Under the pieces are notes generated by a model. It saw only the letters and a program-made list of their open reading frames with translations. It did not search any database and had not been told where the DNA came from. Position numbers and translations under genes: made by a program. This document shows positions 7,276-13,957 of a DNA stretch of 22,401 nt, in pieces; positions within the stretch are counted from its first letter, which is position 1; every line of letters starts with the position of its first letter. The stretch comes from JBECKR01 sp040235415. Lineage in GTDB: Bacteria > Acidobacteriota > Polarisedimenticolia > Polarisedimenticolales > Polarisedimenticolaceae. The stretch spans positions 1 to 22,401 of the forward strand of contig JBECKR010000257.1 in assembly GCA_040235415.1 (NCBI GenBank), in the 5' to 3' direction.

Positions 7276-7955
7276 GCCGAGGACGCGCCGAGACACCGGC
7301 GGCGCGTGCCGCGCGCGCCGCCCGGATCGTCGCGACCCTGCGACGCGCCTATCCCGAGGCCGAGACCGCCCTCAGCCACGGCTCGGCGCTCGAGCTTCTC
7401 GTGGCCACGATCCTTTCGGCGCAGTGCACCGACGAGCGGGTCAACAAGGTCACGCCGGAGCTGTTCCGCCGCTACCCGACCGCCCGAGACTACGCGACGG
7501 CGAACCCCGAGGAGCTCGAGGCACTCATCCGTCCGACCGGGTTCTACCGCAACAAGGCGAAGGCGATCCGCGGCCTCGGCGCCGCCCTCGTCGAGCGTCA
7601 CGGCGGCGAGGTGCCGGACTCGATGGAGGCGCTCGTCGAGCTGCCCGGGGTCGGGCGCAAGACCGCCAACGTCGTTCTCGGGACCTGGTTCGGCCGACCC
7701 GCCGTGACGGTCGACACGCACGTCAAACGGCTGGCGGGGCGGCTGGACCTCAGCCGAGAGAGCGATCCGGACAGAATCGAGCAGGACCTCCGTGCCGCGC
7801 TGATCCGCGAGGACTGGACCTTCGCGTCCCACGCGCTCATCTGGCACGGCCGCCGGATCTGCACGGCGCGCAAGCCCGACTGCCTCCGCTGCCCCCTTCT
7901 TCAGGAGTGCCCCTGGGGACATTCCTCGCTGGCTTCAAAAGACGCTGATCGCTAG
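7272..7955 (+). CDS. nth: endonuclease III
   Basis: DNA glycosylase/AP lyase that removes oxidised pyrimidines. From the TTG at 7272 it is 227 residues. The helix-hairpin-helix ELPGVGRKTANVVLG carries catalytic lysine K130, and VDTHVKRL carries D148. The [4Fe-4S] loop has spacing C-x6-C-x2-C-x5-C at C197, C204, C207 and C213, intact and exactly the family pattern. The TTG start overlaps the polX stop (TTGA), and no in-frame ATG/GTG exists close by upstream of the conserved core. The last 14 residues after the cluster (from GHSS onward) are encoded inside the left arm and loop of a long inverted repeat that straddles the stop. The native C-terminus may therefore have been replaced by inserted sequence. 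Confidence 0.96.
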   Translation: MSRGRAETPAARAARAARIVATLRRAYPEAETALSHGSALELLVATILSAQCTDERVNKVTPELFRRYPTARDYATANPEELEALIRPTGFYRNKAKAIRGLGAALVERHGGEVPDSMEALVELPGVGRKTANVVLGTWFGRPAVTVDTHVKRLAGRLDLSRESDPDRIEQDLRAALIREDWTFASHALIWHGRRICTARKPDCLRCPLLQECPWGHSSLASKDADR

Positions 7956-7987
7956 AGAGTCTCTGTAAGCCGGCGAGGAATGTCCCC
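7915..7987. repeat. 21-bp inverted repeat straddling the nth stop codon
   Basis: Left arm 7915-7935 and right arm 7967-7987 are reverse complements over 21 positions, with one difference (T7930/G7972, a G-U pair in RNA). The arms begin GGGGACATTCCTCGC and end GCGAGGAATGTCCCC; the 31-nt loop contains the nth stop at 7953-7955. It lies between the convergent nth and cytochrome genes, so it could stop transcription from both sides. Neither side is followed by a T-run, so it is not a standard intrinsic terminator. The sharp GGGGAC ends and the overlap with nth coding sequence also fit a small mobile REP- or MITE-like element. Function is unproven. Confidence 0.8.
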
Positions 7988-7995
7988 GAGACGGC

Positions 7996-10803
7996 TCAGC
8001 GGTAACCGAACATCATCGTGTAGACGATGAACACGATCAGCGTCAGACCGATGCCCAACATCACGAACCCGAACACCCGGAACCCCTTCTCGGCGCTCTT
8101 CGGGAACGGATCGACGAGGTGCTGCTCGAGCTCTCCGCTCGCGACCATCCGCTCGTACTCGTCCGGCTTGTCCGCCTTGAGCTCCTCGAGCGGGACACGG
8201 CCGGTGAAGATCACCGAGTCCATCGGGAACTTGTCCGGACGGAAATGCGTGTTGAAGAAGTGCACCGTGAAGATGAACGCGACGGCGAGCAGCGCTTCGT
8301 CGCTGTGGATGATCGTGGCGACGTTCACCGACCACCCGGGGAGAAGGTACGTGAACACCTCCGGGAACCACAGCACGAGCCCGGTGCTGCCGATGACGAA
8401 CACCCCCCAGAACACCGCGAAGTAGTCGAACTTCTCCCAGTACGTGTAGCGCCCGTACTTGGGCCGCGGGCCCATCCCGAAGAACCACTTGATCGACCCC
8501 GCGACCTCGCGCAGGTCCCGCATGTTGAACAGAATCGACTCGGGGCCGGTGATCATCCCCCACCAGGTCTTGCCGGACCGTTTCCGGCGCCGTCGGACGT
8601 CCCAGAGGTGGACGAAGAACACCGTGAAGAGGGTGAGAGCGGCGATGCGGTGCAGGATGCCCATCGTCTTGAAACCGCCGAGAACCACCGACAGGCCCTG
8701 CGCCCACGTCATGTAGGAGAACTTCAGCGTCATGCCGGTCAGCGCCAGCGTGAAGAAGCTCAGGAGCATGATGAGGTGCATCGTGCGCTGCAGGCGGTCG
8801 AACCTGCGGTAGAGCTTCTCGCCCGGAGCCGCCTTGACCTGCATCTTGTGGTGCTGCCAATCCTCTCGACTGAGCCACAACCGCGTGAGCCACGCGCCGG
8901 TGTGCAGGAGCGCGAACGTCAGCGTCCCGACGAGCAGCAGCGTCATCCCCCAGAACGACAGCCACAGATACGGATACTTGTACGGATCGTGGTGCGTCGC
9001 GTGCGTGAGATAACCGGCGAACCGCCGGTGCGCCCCCTCGTGGCACTGCGCGCAGGTCTGGACGACGTTGTCCCGGCTGAGGGTCGAGTTCGGTTCGTAG
9101 GGCGGCAGGATGTTGTGCGTGCCGTGGCAGTCGTAGCACTTCGCGGCGCCCGCCGAGCCGAGTCGCGAGACCTTGCCGTGGAACGTGTCGAAGAACGTTT
9201 CGGCTTCCTTCTCGTGGCAACGGCCGCACTGGTCCATCATCACGAAGCGGAAGTCGGCCTTGTCGACTCGGCTGATGCGGTGCGACGAGTGACAGTCGTC
9301 GCACGTCGGCAGCTGGTGCTCGGGTGTGGGCTCGCCGGTCGCGTGGATGCTCTTGCGGAACTGCTCTTCGATCCCATGGTGGCAGGTGCCGCACGTCCCG
9401 GCGATGTTCTCGCGGTTGACGCTCGACGCCGGGTCGTCCGGGGGCAGCTCGTGGTGCGCCGTGTGGCAGCTCACGCAGGTCGCCGTGACGACGAGGCCGC
9501 TCTCCTCGAGACCCTTGCCGTGGATGCTCTCGTGATAGCTCTCGACCGGCGGGAACTCGTCGTTGATCCGGACGGCGGCCTTTTGACCCGTTCGGTGGCA
9601 GCGTCCACACAGGTCCGGCACGTTGCGCGCGAACGTCGGTGAGGCGGGATTCCGATGCCGGTGCGTGTCGTGCTTCTCGTGGCAGTCGAGACAGACCGGC
9701 GCGTCGGGGTCGCCCTCGGCGTGGAGCCGGCCGTGGACGCCACTGTTGTACTGTTGGACCGGCTCGGCGTGGCAGATGCTGCAGTCGACCTTGGACTTGA
9801 TCGTCTCGCACGGACGGGCGTGCGACGCCGTCACCTCGGTGTGGCATTGCGCGCAGGCCTTCTCGGCGTGGGCCGACGCGGCGTACTTGTCCTGGTCGAC
9901 GAACAGCGAGATCGTTTCGCCGTCGCGCTGCATGGTGAGCTGAGGATCGCCGTGACATCGCAGGCAGTCCTTGTTCGCCATGCCGGCGTCATAGAACACC
10001 CGCCTGATCTTGTGCGGCGAGTGACAGTCGACGCAGGCCGGGATCTTGCCGGGCTCCGTCTCCCACAGCTTGCCTTCGACGACCTTGCGGTGGACCTCCT
10101 CGATGCGGGCGTGGCACTGCGTGCAGGTCTTCGTGATGTTCTTGCGGTTGATGCTCGAGCGCGGGTCGGTGTGCGGCAGGATGAGGTGCGAGGTGTGGCA
10201 CGACGTGCACACCGCCGTAACGCTGAGCCCCTTGCCGTAAAGTCCCTCGCCGTGGATGCTCTCGGAGTAGTTCGCCAGGATGTTGTGCTGCGGGATCGCG
10301 TACTCGCGCGACACCGGCGAACCCTCGCGGTGACACCCCCCGCACAATGCCGGAATGTTCATCGTCGCGGTCTTGGCCCGCGGGTTCTTCGGAGACAGCA
10401 CGTCGTGGTGCCCGTGGCAGTCGACGCAGCTCGGCGCGTGCGGGTCGCCGCGCTTCGCAGCCTGTCCGTGGAGACTCTCGGCGTGGGCCTCGGCCTCCGT
10501 GTCGTGACAGGTCCCGCAGTCCACGCGCGCTACGTCCTCGCCGTGCGGTAGCTCGGCGCCCTCGAGATCCTGGTGGCACGCGACGCAGTCGAGCCCGGCG
10601 TGCACCGAGCCGGCGAGCCTCTTCGCGTCGACCCATACGGAGATCTCGCGACCGTTCCGTTCCCCGGTGAGCGTGCGGTCCTCGTGGCACATGAGGCAGT
10701 CGTCGTTGCTCTGGGCCGAGACGGTCCCTGCCGACAACACCGCGAGCACGACGGCGAGCGCCCAGTGCGGACGAAGACGTCGAGGGGGAGCGGGAGCGTT
10801 CAT
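7996..10803 (-). CDS. 19-haem c-type cytochrome fused to b-type cytochrome membrane domain
   Basis: A 935-residue redox protein. Residues 1-30 are a signal sequence (RRLRPHWALAVVLAVL, cleavage near VSA-Q). Residues 36-590 hold 19 CxxCH c-haem sites, with first Cys at 36, 73, 96, 126, 154, 199, 227, 257, 280, 317, 341, 371, 399, 443, 471, 501, 526, 556 and 584. Residues about 608-935 hold six membrane helices (near 612-634, 674-695, 712-734, 794-812, 828-850, 908-930), with histidines H676, H718, H732, H833 and H848 as possible b-haem ligands. This resembles a cytochrome-b561/formate-dehydrogenase-gamma-type quinone module and has the same logic as the CbcL-type c/b fusions of metal reducers. 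Probable role: passing electrons between the quinone pool and periplasmic or outer-surface partners. The ATG at 10803 is chosen for its signal peptide. No partner cytochrome is adjacent. Confidence 0.93.
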   Translation of the reverse strand: MNAPAPPRRLRPHWALAVVLAVLSAGTVSAQSNDDCLMCHEDRTLTGERNGREISVWVDAKRLAGSVHAGLDCVACHQDLEGAELPHGEDVARVDCGTCHDTEAEAHAESLHGQAAKRGDPHAPSCVDCHGHHDVLSPKNPRAKTATMNIPALCGGCHREGSPVSREYAIPQHNILANYSESIHGEGLYGKGLSVTAVCTSCHTSHLILPHTDPRSSINRKNITKTCTQCHARIEEVHRKVVEGKLWETEPGKIPACVDCHSPHKIRRVFYDAGMANKDCLRCHGDPQLTMQRDGETISLFVDQDKYAASAHAEKACAQCHTEVTASHARPCETIKSKVDCSICHAEPVQQYNSGVHGRLHAEGDPDAPVCLDCHEKHDTHRHRNPASPTFARNVPDLCGRCHRTGQKAAVRINDEFPPVESYHESIHGKGLEESGLVVTATCVSCHTAHHELPPDDPASSVNRENIAGTCGTCHHGIEEQFRKSIHATGEPTPEHQLPTCDDCHSSHRISRVDKADFRFVMMDQCGRCHEKEAETFFDTFHGKVSRLGSAGAAKCYDCHGTHNILPPYEPNSTLSRDNVVQTCAQCHEGAHRRFAGYLTHATHHDPYKYPYLWLSFWGMTLLLVGTLTFALLHTGAWLTRLWLSREDWQHHKMQVKAAPGEKLYRRFDRLQRTMHLIMLLSFFTLALTGMTLKFSYMTWAQGLSVVLGGFKTMGILHRIAALTLFTVFFVHLWDVRRRRKRSGKTWWGMITGPESILFNMRDLREVAGSIKWFFGMGPRPKYGRYTYWEKFDYFAVFWGVFVIGSTGLVLWFPEVFTYLLPGWSVNVATIIHSDEALLAVAFIFTVHFFNTHFRPDKFPMDSVIFTGRVPLEELKADKPDEYERMVASGELEQHLVDPFPKSAEKGFRVFGFVMLGIGLTLIVFIVYTMMFGYR
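9034..9228 (-). repeat. 3-haem partial block, copy C
   Basis: Residues 526-590, haems 17-19. The segment TFHGK before haem 18, and NILPPYEPNSTLSRDNVVQTC between haems 18 and 19, align with the parts around haems 5-7 and 13-15 (e.g. LILPHTDPRSSINRKNI). It therefore looks like a shortened third copy of the middle of the block, directly before the membrane domain. Confidence 0.75.
9229..9966 (-). repeat. 8-haem block, copy B (protein-level repeat)
   Basis: Residues 280-525, haems 9-16. First-cysteine distances are 37, 24, 30, 28, 44, 28 and 30, matching copy A to within one residue at every step. The repeat period is 244 residues. Residue-level matches are scattered rather than continuous, so the duplication is old. 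Confidence 0.9.
9967..10698 (-). repeat. 8-haem block, copy A (protein-level repeat)
   Basis: Residues 36-279 of the cytochrome, haems 1-8. Distances between successive first cysteines are 37, 23, 30, 28, 45, 28 and 30 residues. Copy B repeats this spacing almost exactly. Landmarks shared with copy B include the segment after the first haem (ISVWVD versus ISLFVD), the ESIHG before haem 6 and the SSINRKNI versus SSVNRENI segment before haem 7. Confidence 0.9.
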
Positions 10804-10859
10804 GGCGGGTCTATTCCTATGGAAGAAGTAGGAAATTAGCCGGATCGCCGCGGTACGGC

Positions 10860-10904
10860 AATGGAGCAATGCCTCCATTAACGGTCCCATTACAGGGATG
10901 GAGG
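10860..10904. promoter_or_regulatory. three-part ATGGAG inverted-repeat cluster, candidate operator
   Basis: AATGGAG (10860-10866) and CTCCATT (10873-10879) form a 7-bp inverted repeat with a 6-nt gap. CCTCCAT (10872-10878) pairs again with ATGGAGG (10898-10904). The same half-site thus occurs three times within 45 bases in the divergent promoter, just upstream of the candidate cytochrome promoter. This layout suits binding by a dimeric regulator. Which regulator is unknown. Confidence 0.45.
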
Positions 10905-10958
10905 AATCGTCATCCGAACGCGCCCGCGCGTGCTAAGGCGCCGGCCCGATCGATTCGC

Positions 10959-10964
10959 TATATT
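10959..10964 (+). promoter_or_regulatory. candidate -10 element (TATATT)
   Basis: Five of six match to TATAAT in an otherwise GC-rich stretch. The predicted start of transcription near 10971 would give a leader of about 40 nt that contains the GC hairpin. No convincing -35 is seen at the proper distance. Confidence 0.35.
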
Positions 10965-10972
10965 GAGCACCG

Positions 10973-10992
10973 CCGCGGCCCCCGGGCCGCGG
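10973..10992 (+). other. GC hairpin in leader of rhodanese-methyltransferase gene
   Basis: CCGCGGCC (10973-10980) pairs with GGCCGCGG (10985-10992) around a 4-nt loop, about 20 nt before the GTG start. It is very stable on paper and close to the ribosome-binding site. It may affect message stability or translation, but could also be chance in such GC-rich DNA. Confidence 0.4.
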
Positions 10993-11011
10993 GGCCCCGT
11001 CGGGAGGGGAA

Positions 11012-11902
11012 GTGGGCGAGTCTCCGCGTTTCCAGTCGATCTCGGGCGAAGATCTGTACCGCCGGCTCGCGATGGGCGAGTCGATGGTGGTGCTCGACGT
11101 CCGAACCGAGACCGAGTACGCCGCCGGGCACATCCCGGGGTCGCTGCTCATCCCGCTGCACGAGCTCGAGGACCGCGTCCGGGAAGTGCCGAACAGCGGC
11201 ACGCCGGTCGCCCTGATCTGCGAGCACGGACTGCGCGGCGTGTCCGCCTGCCGATTCCTCGCCGAGCACGGCATCGGCCCGCTCTTCAACCTCCACGGCG
11301 GCCTCGACGCGTGGCCGGGGCCGACCGCGACGGCGAGCGAGCTCCACGGTCGTCACCGCTTCGGGATCGCGCCGTCCTCGTTCCTCGTCGAGAACTTCGC
11401 CCTGCTCCCGCGCGGCCTGGCGCTCGACGTGGCGATGGGGGAGGGACGCAACGCGATCTACCTCGCGACCCGCGGCTTCGACGTCGACGGTGTCGACGTC
11501 GACCCGACCGCGGTCGCGCGCGCCCGCGCCAACGCACGCAGGCTCGGCGCGCCGATCCGCGCGGTGGTCGGAAACGTCGAGGACGGGACGTACATCATTC
11601 CGATGGAACAGTACGACGTCATCCTGGTGTTCAATTTCCTGCACCGTCCGTTGTTCAACGACCTCCGGGAGGGCGTCCGGCCCGGCGGCGTCATTCTCTA
11701 CGAGACGTTCACGACCGAGCAGGCGAAGTACGGCGGCCCGCGCAACCCCGACTACCTGCTCCGGCCCGGGGAGCTCGCCGAGGTGTTCTCCGACTGGGAG
11801 ATCCTGGAGTACCGCGAGACGGTCGCGCCGGAGCGCCGCGGAGGACCGCCGCGCGCGGCTGCCGGCATCGTCGTCCGGCGTCCGGAGTACGCCGAGGACT
11901 GA
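11012..11902 (+). CDS. rhodanese / TehB-like methyltransferase fusion
   Basis: Two-domain cytoplasmic protein, 296 residues. Residues about 5-102 are a rhodanese domain: LDVRTETEYAAGHIPGS, then the active loop CEHGLRG with catalytic C70, then the end motif LHGGLDAW. Residues about 118-290 are a class I SAM methyltransferase of the TehB type: LDVAMGEGRNAIYLA (motif I), GVDVDPTA (acidic motif II), and the family segment GGPRNPDYLLRPGEL. Rhodaneses carry sulfur as a persulfide; TehB-type enzymes methylate soft nucleophiles such as tellurite, selenite or thiols. The fusion suggests sulfur/selenium or thiol methylation, but this is inference. The GTG start is supported by GGGAGGGGA immediately upstream. 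The downstream ABC importer starts 88 nt later. Confidence 0.88.
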   Translation: MGESPRFQSISGEDLYRRLAMGESMVVLDVRTETEYAAGHIPGSLLIPLHELEDRVREVPNSGTPVALICEHGLRGVSACRFLAEHGIGPLFNLHGGLDAWPGPTATASELHGRHRFGIAPSSFLVENFALLPRGLALDVAMGEGRNAIYLATRGFDVDGVDVDPTAVARARANARRLGAPIRAVVGNVEDGTYIIPMEQYDVILVFNFLHRPLFNDLREGVRPGGVILYETFTTEQAKYGGPRNPDYLLRPGELAEVFSDWEILEYRETVAPERRGGPPRAAAGIVVRRPEYAED

Positions 11903-11934
11903 GCCGCCCGCGACCCCGTGGAACCGGCGCGTGG

Positions 11935-11990
11935 TACCCTCCCCTCCCCGGCGCGGCCGACCGGCCGCGCACCGTCCGAGGACCCGACGC
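11935..11990 (+). promoter_or_regulatory. leader of the ABC importer: -10-like element and GC hairpin
   Basis: TACCCT (11935-11940) is a weak -10 candidate. It is followed by an 8-bp hairpin, GCGCGGCC (11951-11958) with GGCCGCGC (11963-11970) and loop GACC, then the ATG at 11991. The hairpin has no T-run and might instead attenuate readthrough from the upstream gene. The spacer is too short for a complete cobalamin riboswitch. Confidence 0.35.
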
Positions 11991-12929
11991 ATGACGCCTC
12001 CGCGAGCGTTCCTCGCCGCCGCCGCGCCCCTCGCCGCGGCGCTCGTCGTCGCGGGCTGCTCGTCGCCGCGGACCGCTTCGACCCGTGACGACGCCGGTCG
12101 CGGTCCCCGCGTCGTCGTCGTCGCCCCCGCCGCCGCCGAGATGATCGACGCGCTCGGCGCCGGCGACTCTGTCGTCGGGGTCGGCGACTTCGTGGACCGG
12201 CCGGCGCGCTTTCGCGAACTCCCGAAGGTCGGGGCGTACGACGCGCCGAACGTCGAGCGCGTGCTCGGGCTCGACGCCGACCTCCTCGTCACGACCCGCA
12301 GCGAGGCCGCCCGGGACTCGGACACGCGGCTCCGTGCGCTGGGGGTCGAGGTCCTGGCGCTCGACACGAGCACGTTCGAGGGAGTGTTCGACGCGCTCGC
12401 CGCGCTCGGCGACCGCCTCGGCCGGCGGTCCCGCGCCGCCGAGCTCGCACGCGAGATGCACGCGGGTCTCGACGACGTAAGCGCGCGCGTCGTGGGCGCC
12501 CCGCGCCGCCGGGTGCTGTTCGTCGTCGGCCGCGATCCGCTGTACGTCGCGGGACCGGGCTCCCCCATCGACGCCATGATCTCGCTCGCGGGCGGAGTCA
12601 ACGTCGCCCGGGACGCCGTCGCTCCCTACCAGATGGTGTCGCTCGAGGCGATGCTACAGCGCCTCCCGCAGGTCATCGTCGACACCTCGGACAACCGGCC
12701 CGACGCGCTCCGGGGCCGGGCCCGGGGACCGTGGGGACGCTGGGCCTTCGTCCCCGCGGTTCGCGACGCTCGGGTGTACTTCGTGGCTCCGGATCGACTC
12801 GTCATCCCGGGCATCCGGCTCCCGGAGATGACGCGTCTCATGGGACGGCTCATCCATCCCGAGGTGTTCGGCGAGCCGTCGCCGGGCGATTTCGGTCCGG
12901 CGGCCGACGGACGCGAGGGCGGGCCGTGA
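11991..12929 (+). CDS. ABC importer substrate-binding lipoprotein (BtuF/FecB-like)
   Basis: Periplasmic binding protein of the BtuF/FecB helical-backbone class, 312 residues. The N-terminus is a lipoprotein signal with lipobox VVAGC (C23 lipidated). The two lobes show family landmarks: AAEMIDALGAGDSVVGVGDFVD, KVGAYDAPNVERVLGLDADLLV, a central GVEVLAL, then VLFVVGRDPLYVAGPGSPIDAMISLAGGVN in the second lobe. Such proteins deliver cobalamin, haem or ferric siderophores to FecCD-type permeases. The KVGAYDAPNVE segment resembles BtuF, so corrinoid is a reasonable guess but not shown. Its stop overlaps the permease start (GTGA). No TonB-dependent receptor or riboswitch is in the window. Confidence 0.88.
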   Translation: MTPPRAFLAAAAPLAAALVVAGCSSPRTASTRDDAGRGPRVVVVAPAAAEMIDALGAGDSVVGVGDFVDRPARFRELPKVGAYDAPNVERVLGLDADLLVTTRSEAARDSDTRLRALGVEVLALDTSTFEGVFDALAALGDRLGRRSRAAELAREMHAGLDDVSARVVGAPRRRVLFVVGRDPLYVAGPGSPIDAMISLAGGVNVARDAVAPYQMVSLEAMLQRLPQVIVDTSDNRPDALRGRARGPWGRWAFVPAVRDARVYFVAPDRLVIPGIRLPEMTRLMGRLIHPEVFGEPSPGDFGPAADGREGGP

Positions 12930-13957
12930 GCCGCCGGCCGCCCACCGCGGCGCGCCTGGTCGCGGTCTGTGCGGCGCTCGGGGTCTTCTTGCTGCTGGCG
13001 ATCGCCGCGGCCGTCTCGCTCGGAGCGGGCCCGGCCGGTCTCCGCGCCCTCCTGCCCGGAAGCGCCCCCGACCCCGTGGCGCGGGCGATCCTGCTCGAGG
13101 TCCGACTCCCCCGAGCGCTCCTCGCGGCGGTCCTCGGCGGCTCGCTCGCCGTCGCGGGCGTCGTCTTCCAGGCGCTGCTGCGGAACCCGCTGGCCGACCC
13201 GTACGTCCTCGGGGTCTCGGGCGGCGCGAGCATCGGAGGCGCGCTGGCCCTCGTCCTCGGCCTCGGCGCCGGCGCCGGTCTCCCCGGGACGCTCGGTCTG
13301 CCGGCCTTCGCGTTCCTGGGCGCGCTCGGCGCGCTCGTCCTGATCGAGCGGATCGCGACGGTCGACGGCCGCCTCACGGTCTACACCGCGCTCCTGACCG
13401 GCGCGATCTTCAACGCGTTCAGCGCCGCTCTGATCTACCTGCTGCAGAGCCTGGCCTCGCTCGAACAGCTGCATGCGATCGTGTTCTATCTCATGGGGAG
13501 GGTCCCGAACGACGTCGGAATGCGCGCGATCGCCGGCCTCGGCGCGTTCGCGCTCGCGGCGACGGTGCTGCTGTTCTCGACGGCGCGGGAGTTCAACGCC
13601 CTCAGTCTCGGCGAGGACGGGGCCGCCCAACTGGGCGTGGACGTCGAGCGCCTGAAGCGCAGGACGTTCGTGCTCGGCTCGCTCCTGACCGGCCTAGCGG
13701 TCGCCGTGGCGGGGCTCGTGGGGTTCGTCGGGCTCGTCGTCCCCCATCTCCTGCGGCTCCTCCTCGGGCCGGACCATCGCGTGCTGCTGCCCGCGGCGTT
13801 CCTGGGCGGCGGGTCGTTCCTCGTGCTGGCGGATCTGCTCGCCCGTACCGTCGCCCCGCCGATGGAGATCCCGATCGGAGCCGTCACGGCGCTCGTGGGC
13901 GGACCGTTCTTCCTCGTTCTGTTGCGGCGGAGGCACGCCACGCATGGACCGGTCTGA
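12926..13957 (+). CDS. FecCD-family ABC importer permease (BtuC-like)
   Basis: Inner-membrane permease, 343 residues with about ten hydrophobic helices, the normal length for BtuC/FhuB-half/FecD proteins. Hallmarks are LRLPRALLAA-like VRLPRALLAAVLGGSLAVAG, LLRNPLADPYVLGVSGGASIGG, and the cytoplasmic coupling helix region near AAQLGVDVERLKRRTF. The GTG at 12926 begins inside the stop of the binding-protein gene. The upstream frame, open from 12731, lies within that gene and is discarded. The ATPase gene start overlaps its end by 14 nt. These features support a three-subunit importer co-translated from one message; the substrate is as uncertain as for the binding protein. Confidence 0.93.
   Translation: MSRRPPTAARLVAVCAALGVFLLLAIAAAVSLGAGPAGLRALLPGSAPDPVARAILLEVRLPRALLAAVLGGSLAVAGVVFQALLRNPLADPYVLGVSGGASIGGALALVLGLGAGAGLPGTLGLPAFAFLGALGALVLIERIATVDGRLTVYTALLTGAIFNAFSAALIYLLQSLASLEQLHAIVFYLMGRVPNDVGMRAIAGLGAFALAATVLLFSTAREFNALSLGEDGAAQLGVDVERLKRRTFVLGSLLTGLAVAVAGLVGFVGLVVPHLLRLLLGPDHRVLLPAAFLGGGSFLVLADLLARTVAPPMEIPIGAVTALVGGPFFLVLLRRRHATHGPV

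Larger units (their letters stand above)
10804..11011. promoter_or_regulatory. divergent promoter region, multihaem cytochrome / rhodanese-methyltransferase
   Basis: This 208-base non-coding spacer is distinctly richer in A/T than its flanks. For the cytochrome (- strand) a candidate promoter is TTGCCG, then 17 nt, then TAATTT, on the complement near 10830-10860. For the + strand gene, TATATT at 10959-10964 is a good -10 match about 48 nt before the GTG, without a clear -35. A cluster of ATGGAG/CTCCAT elements lies at 10860-10904, and a strong GC hairpin lies at 10973-10992. No cobalamin-riboswitch box is recognised. Confidence 0.5.

Noticed and set aside
4783..7296. An 837-codon open frame on the - strand
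   Set aside because: It lies antisense to the reductase and polX, both of which have intact family motifs. Its translation is Arg/Asp/Val-rich with no recognisable domain.
7915..7987. Calling the inverted repeat a standard intrinsic terminator
   Set aside because: Neither arm is followed by a T-run, and the left arm is inside nth coding sequence; it is kept as a repeat of uncertain role.
8119..9642. A 507-codon + strand frame opposite the multihaem cytochrome
   Set aside because: Its Val/Arg/Asp-rich sequence simply mirrors the CxxCH-coding strand; no domain is visible.
9034..10698. CRISPR-like or DNA-level tandem repeat in the cytochrome gene
   Set aside because: The repetition is at protein level (CxxCH spacing). 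The DNA copies are too diverged, and there are no regular short spacers.
10804..11990. Cobalamin riboswitch upstream of the BtuFCD-like genes
   Set aside because: No B12-box-like sequence was recognised, and the immediate leader is too short. A covariance search is still needed to be certain.
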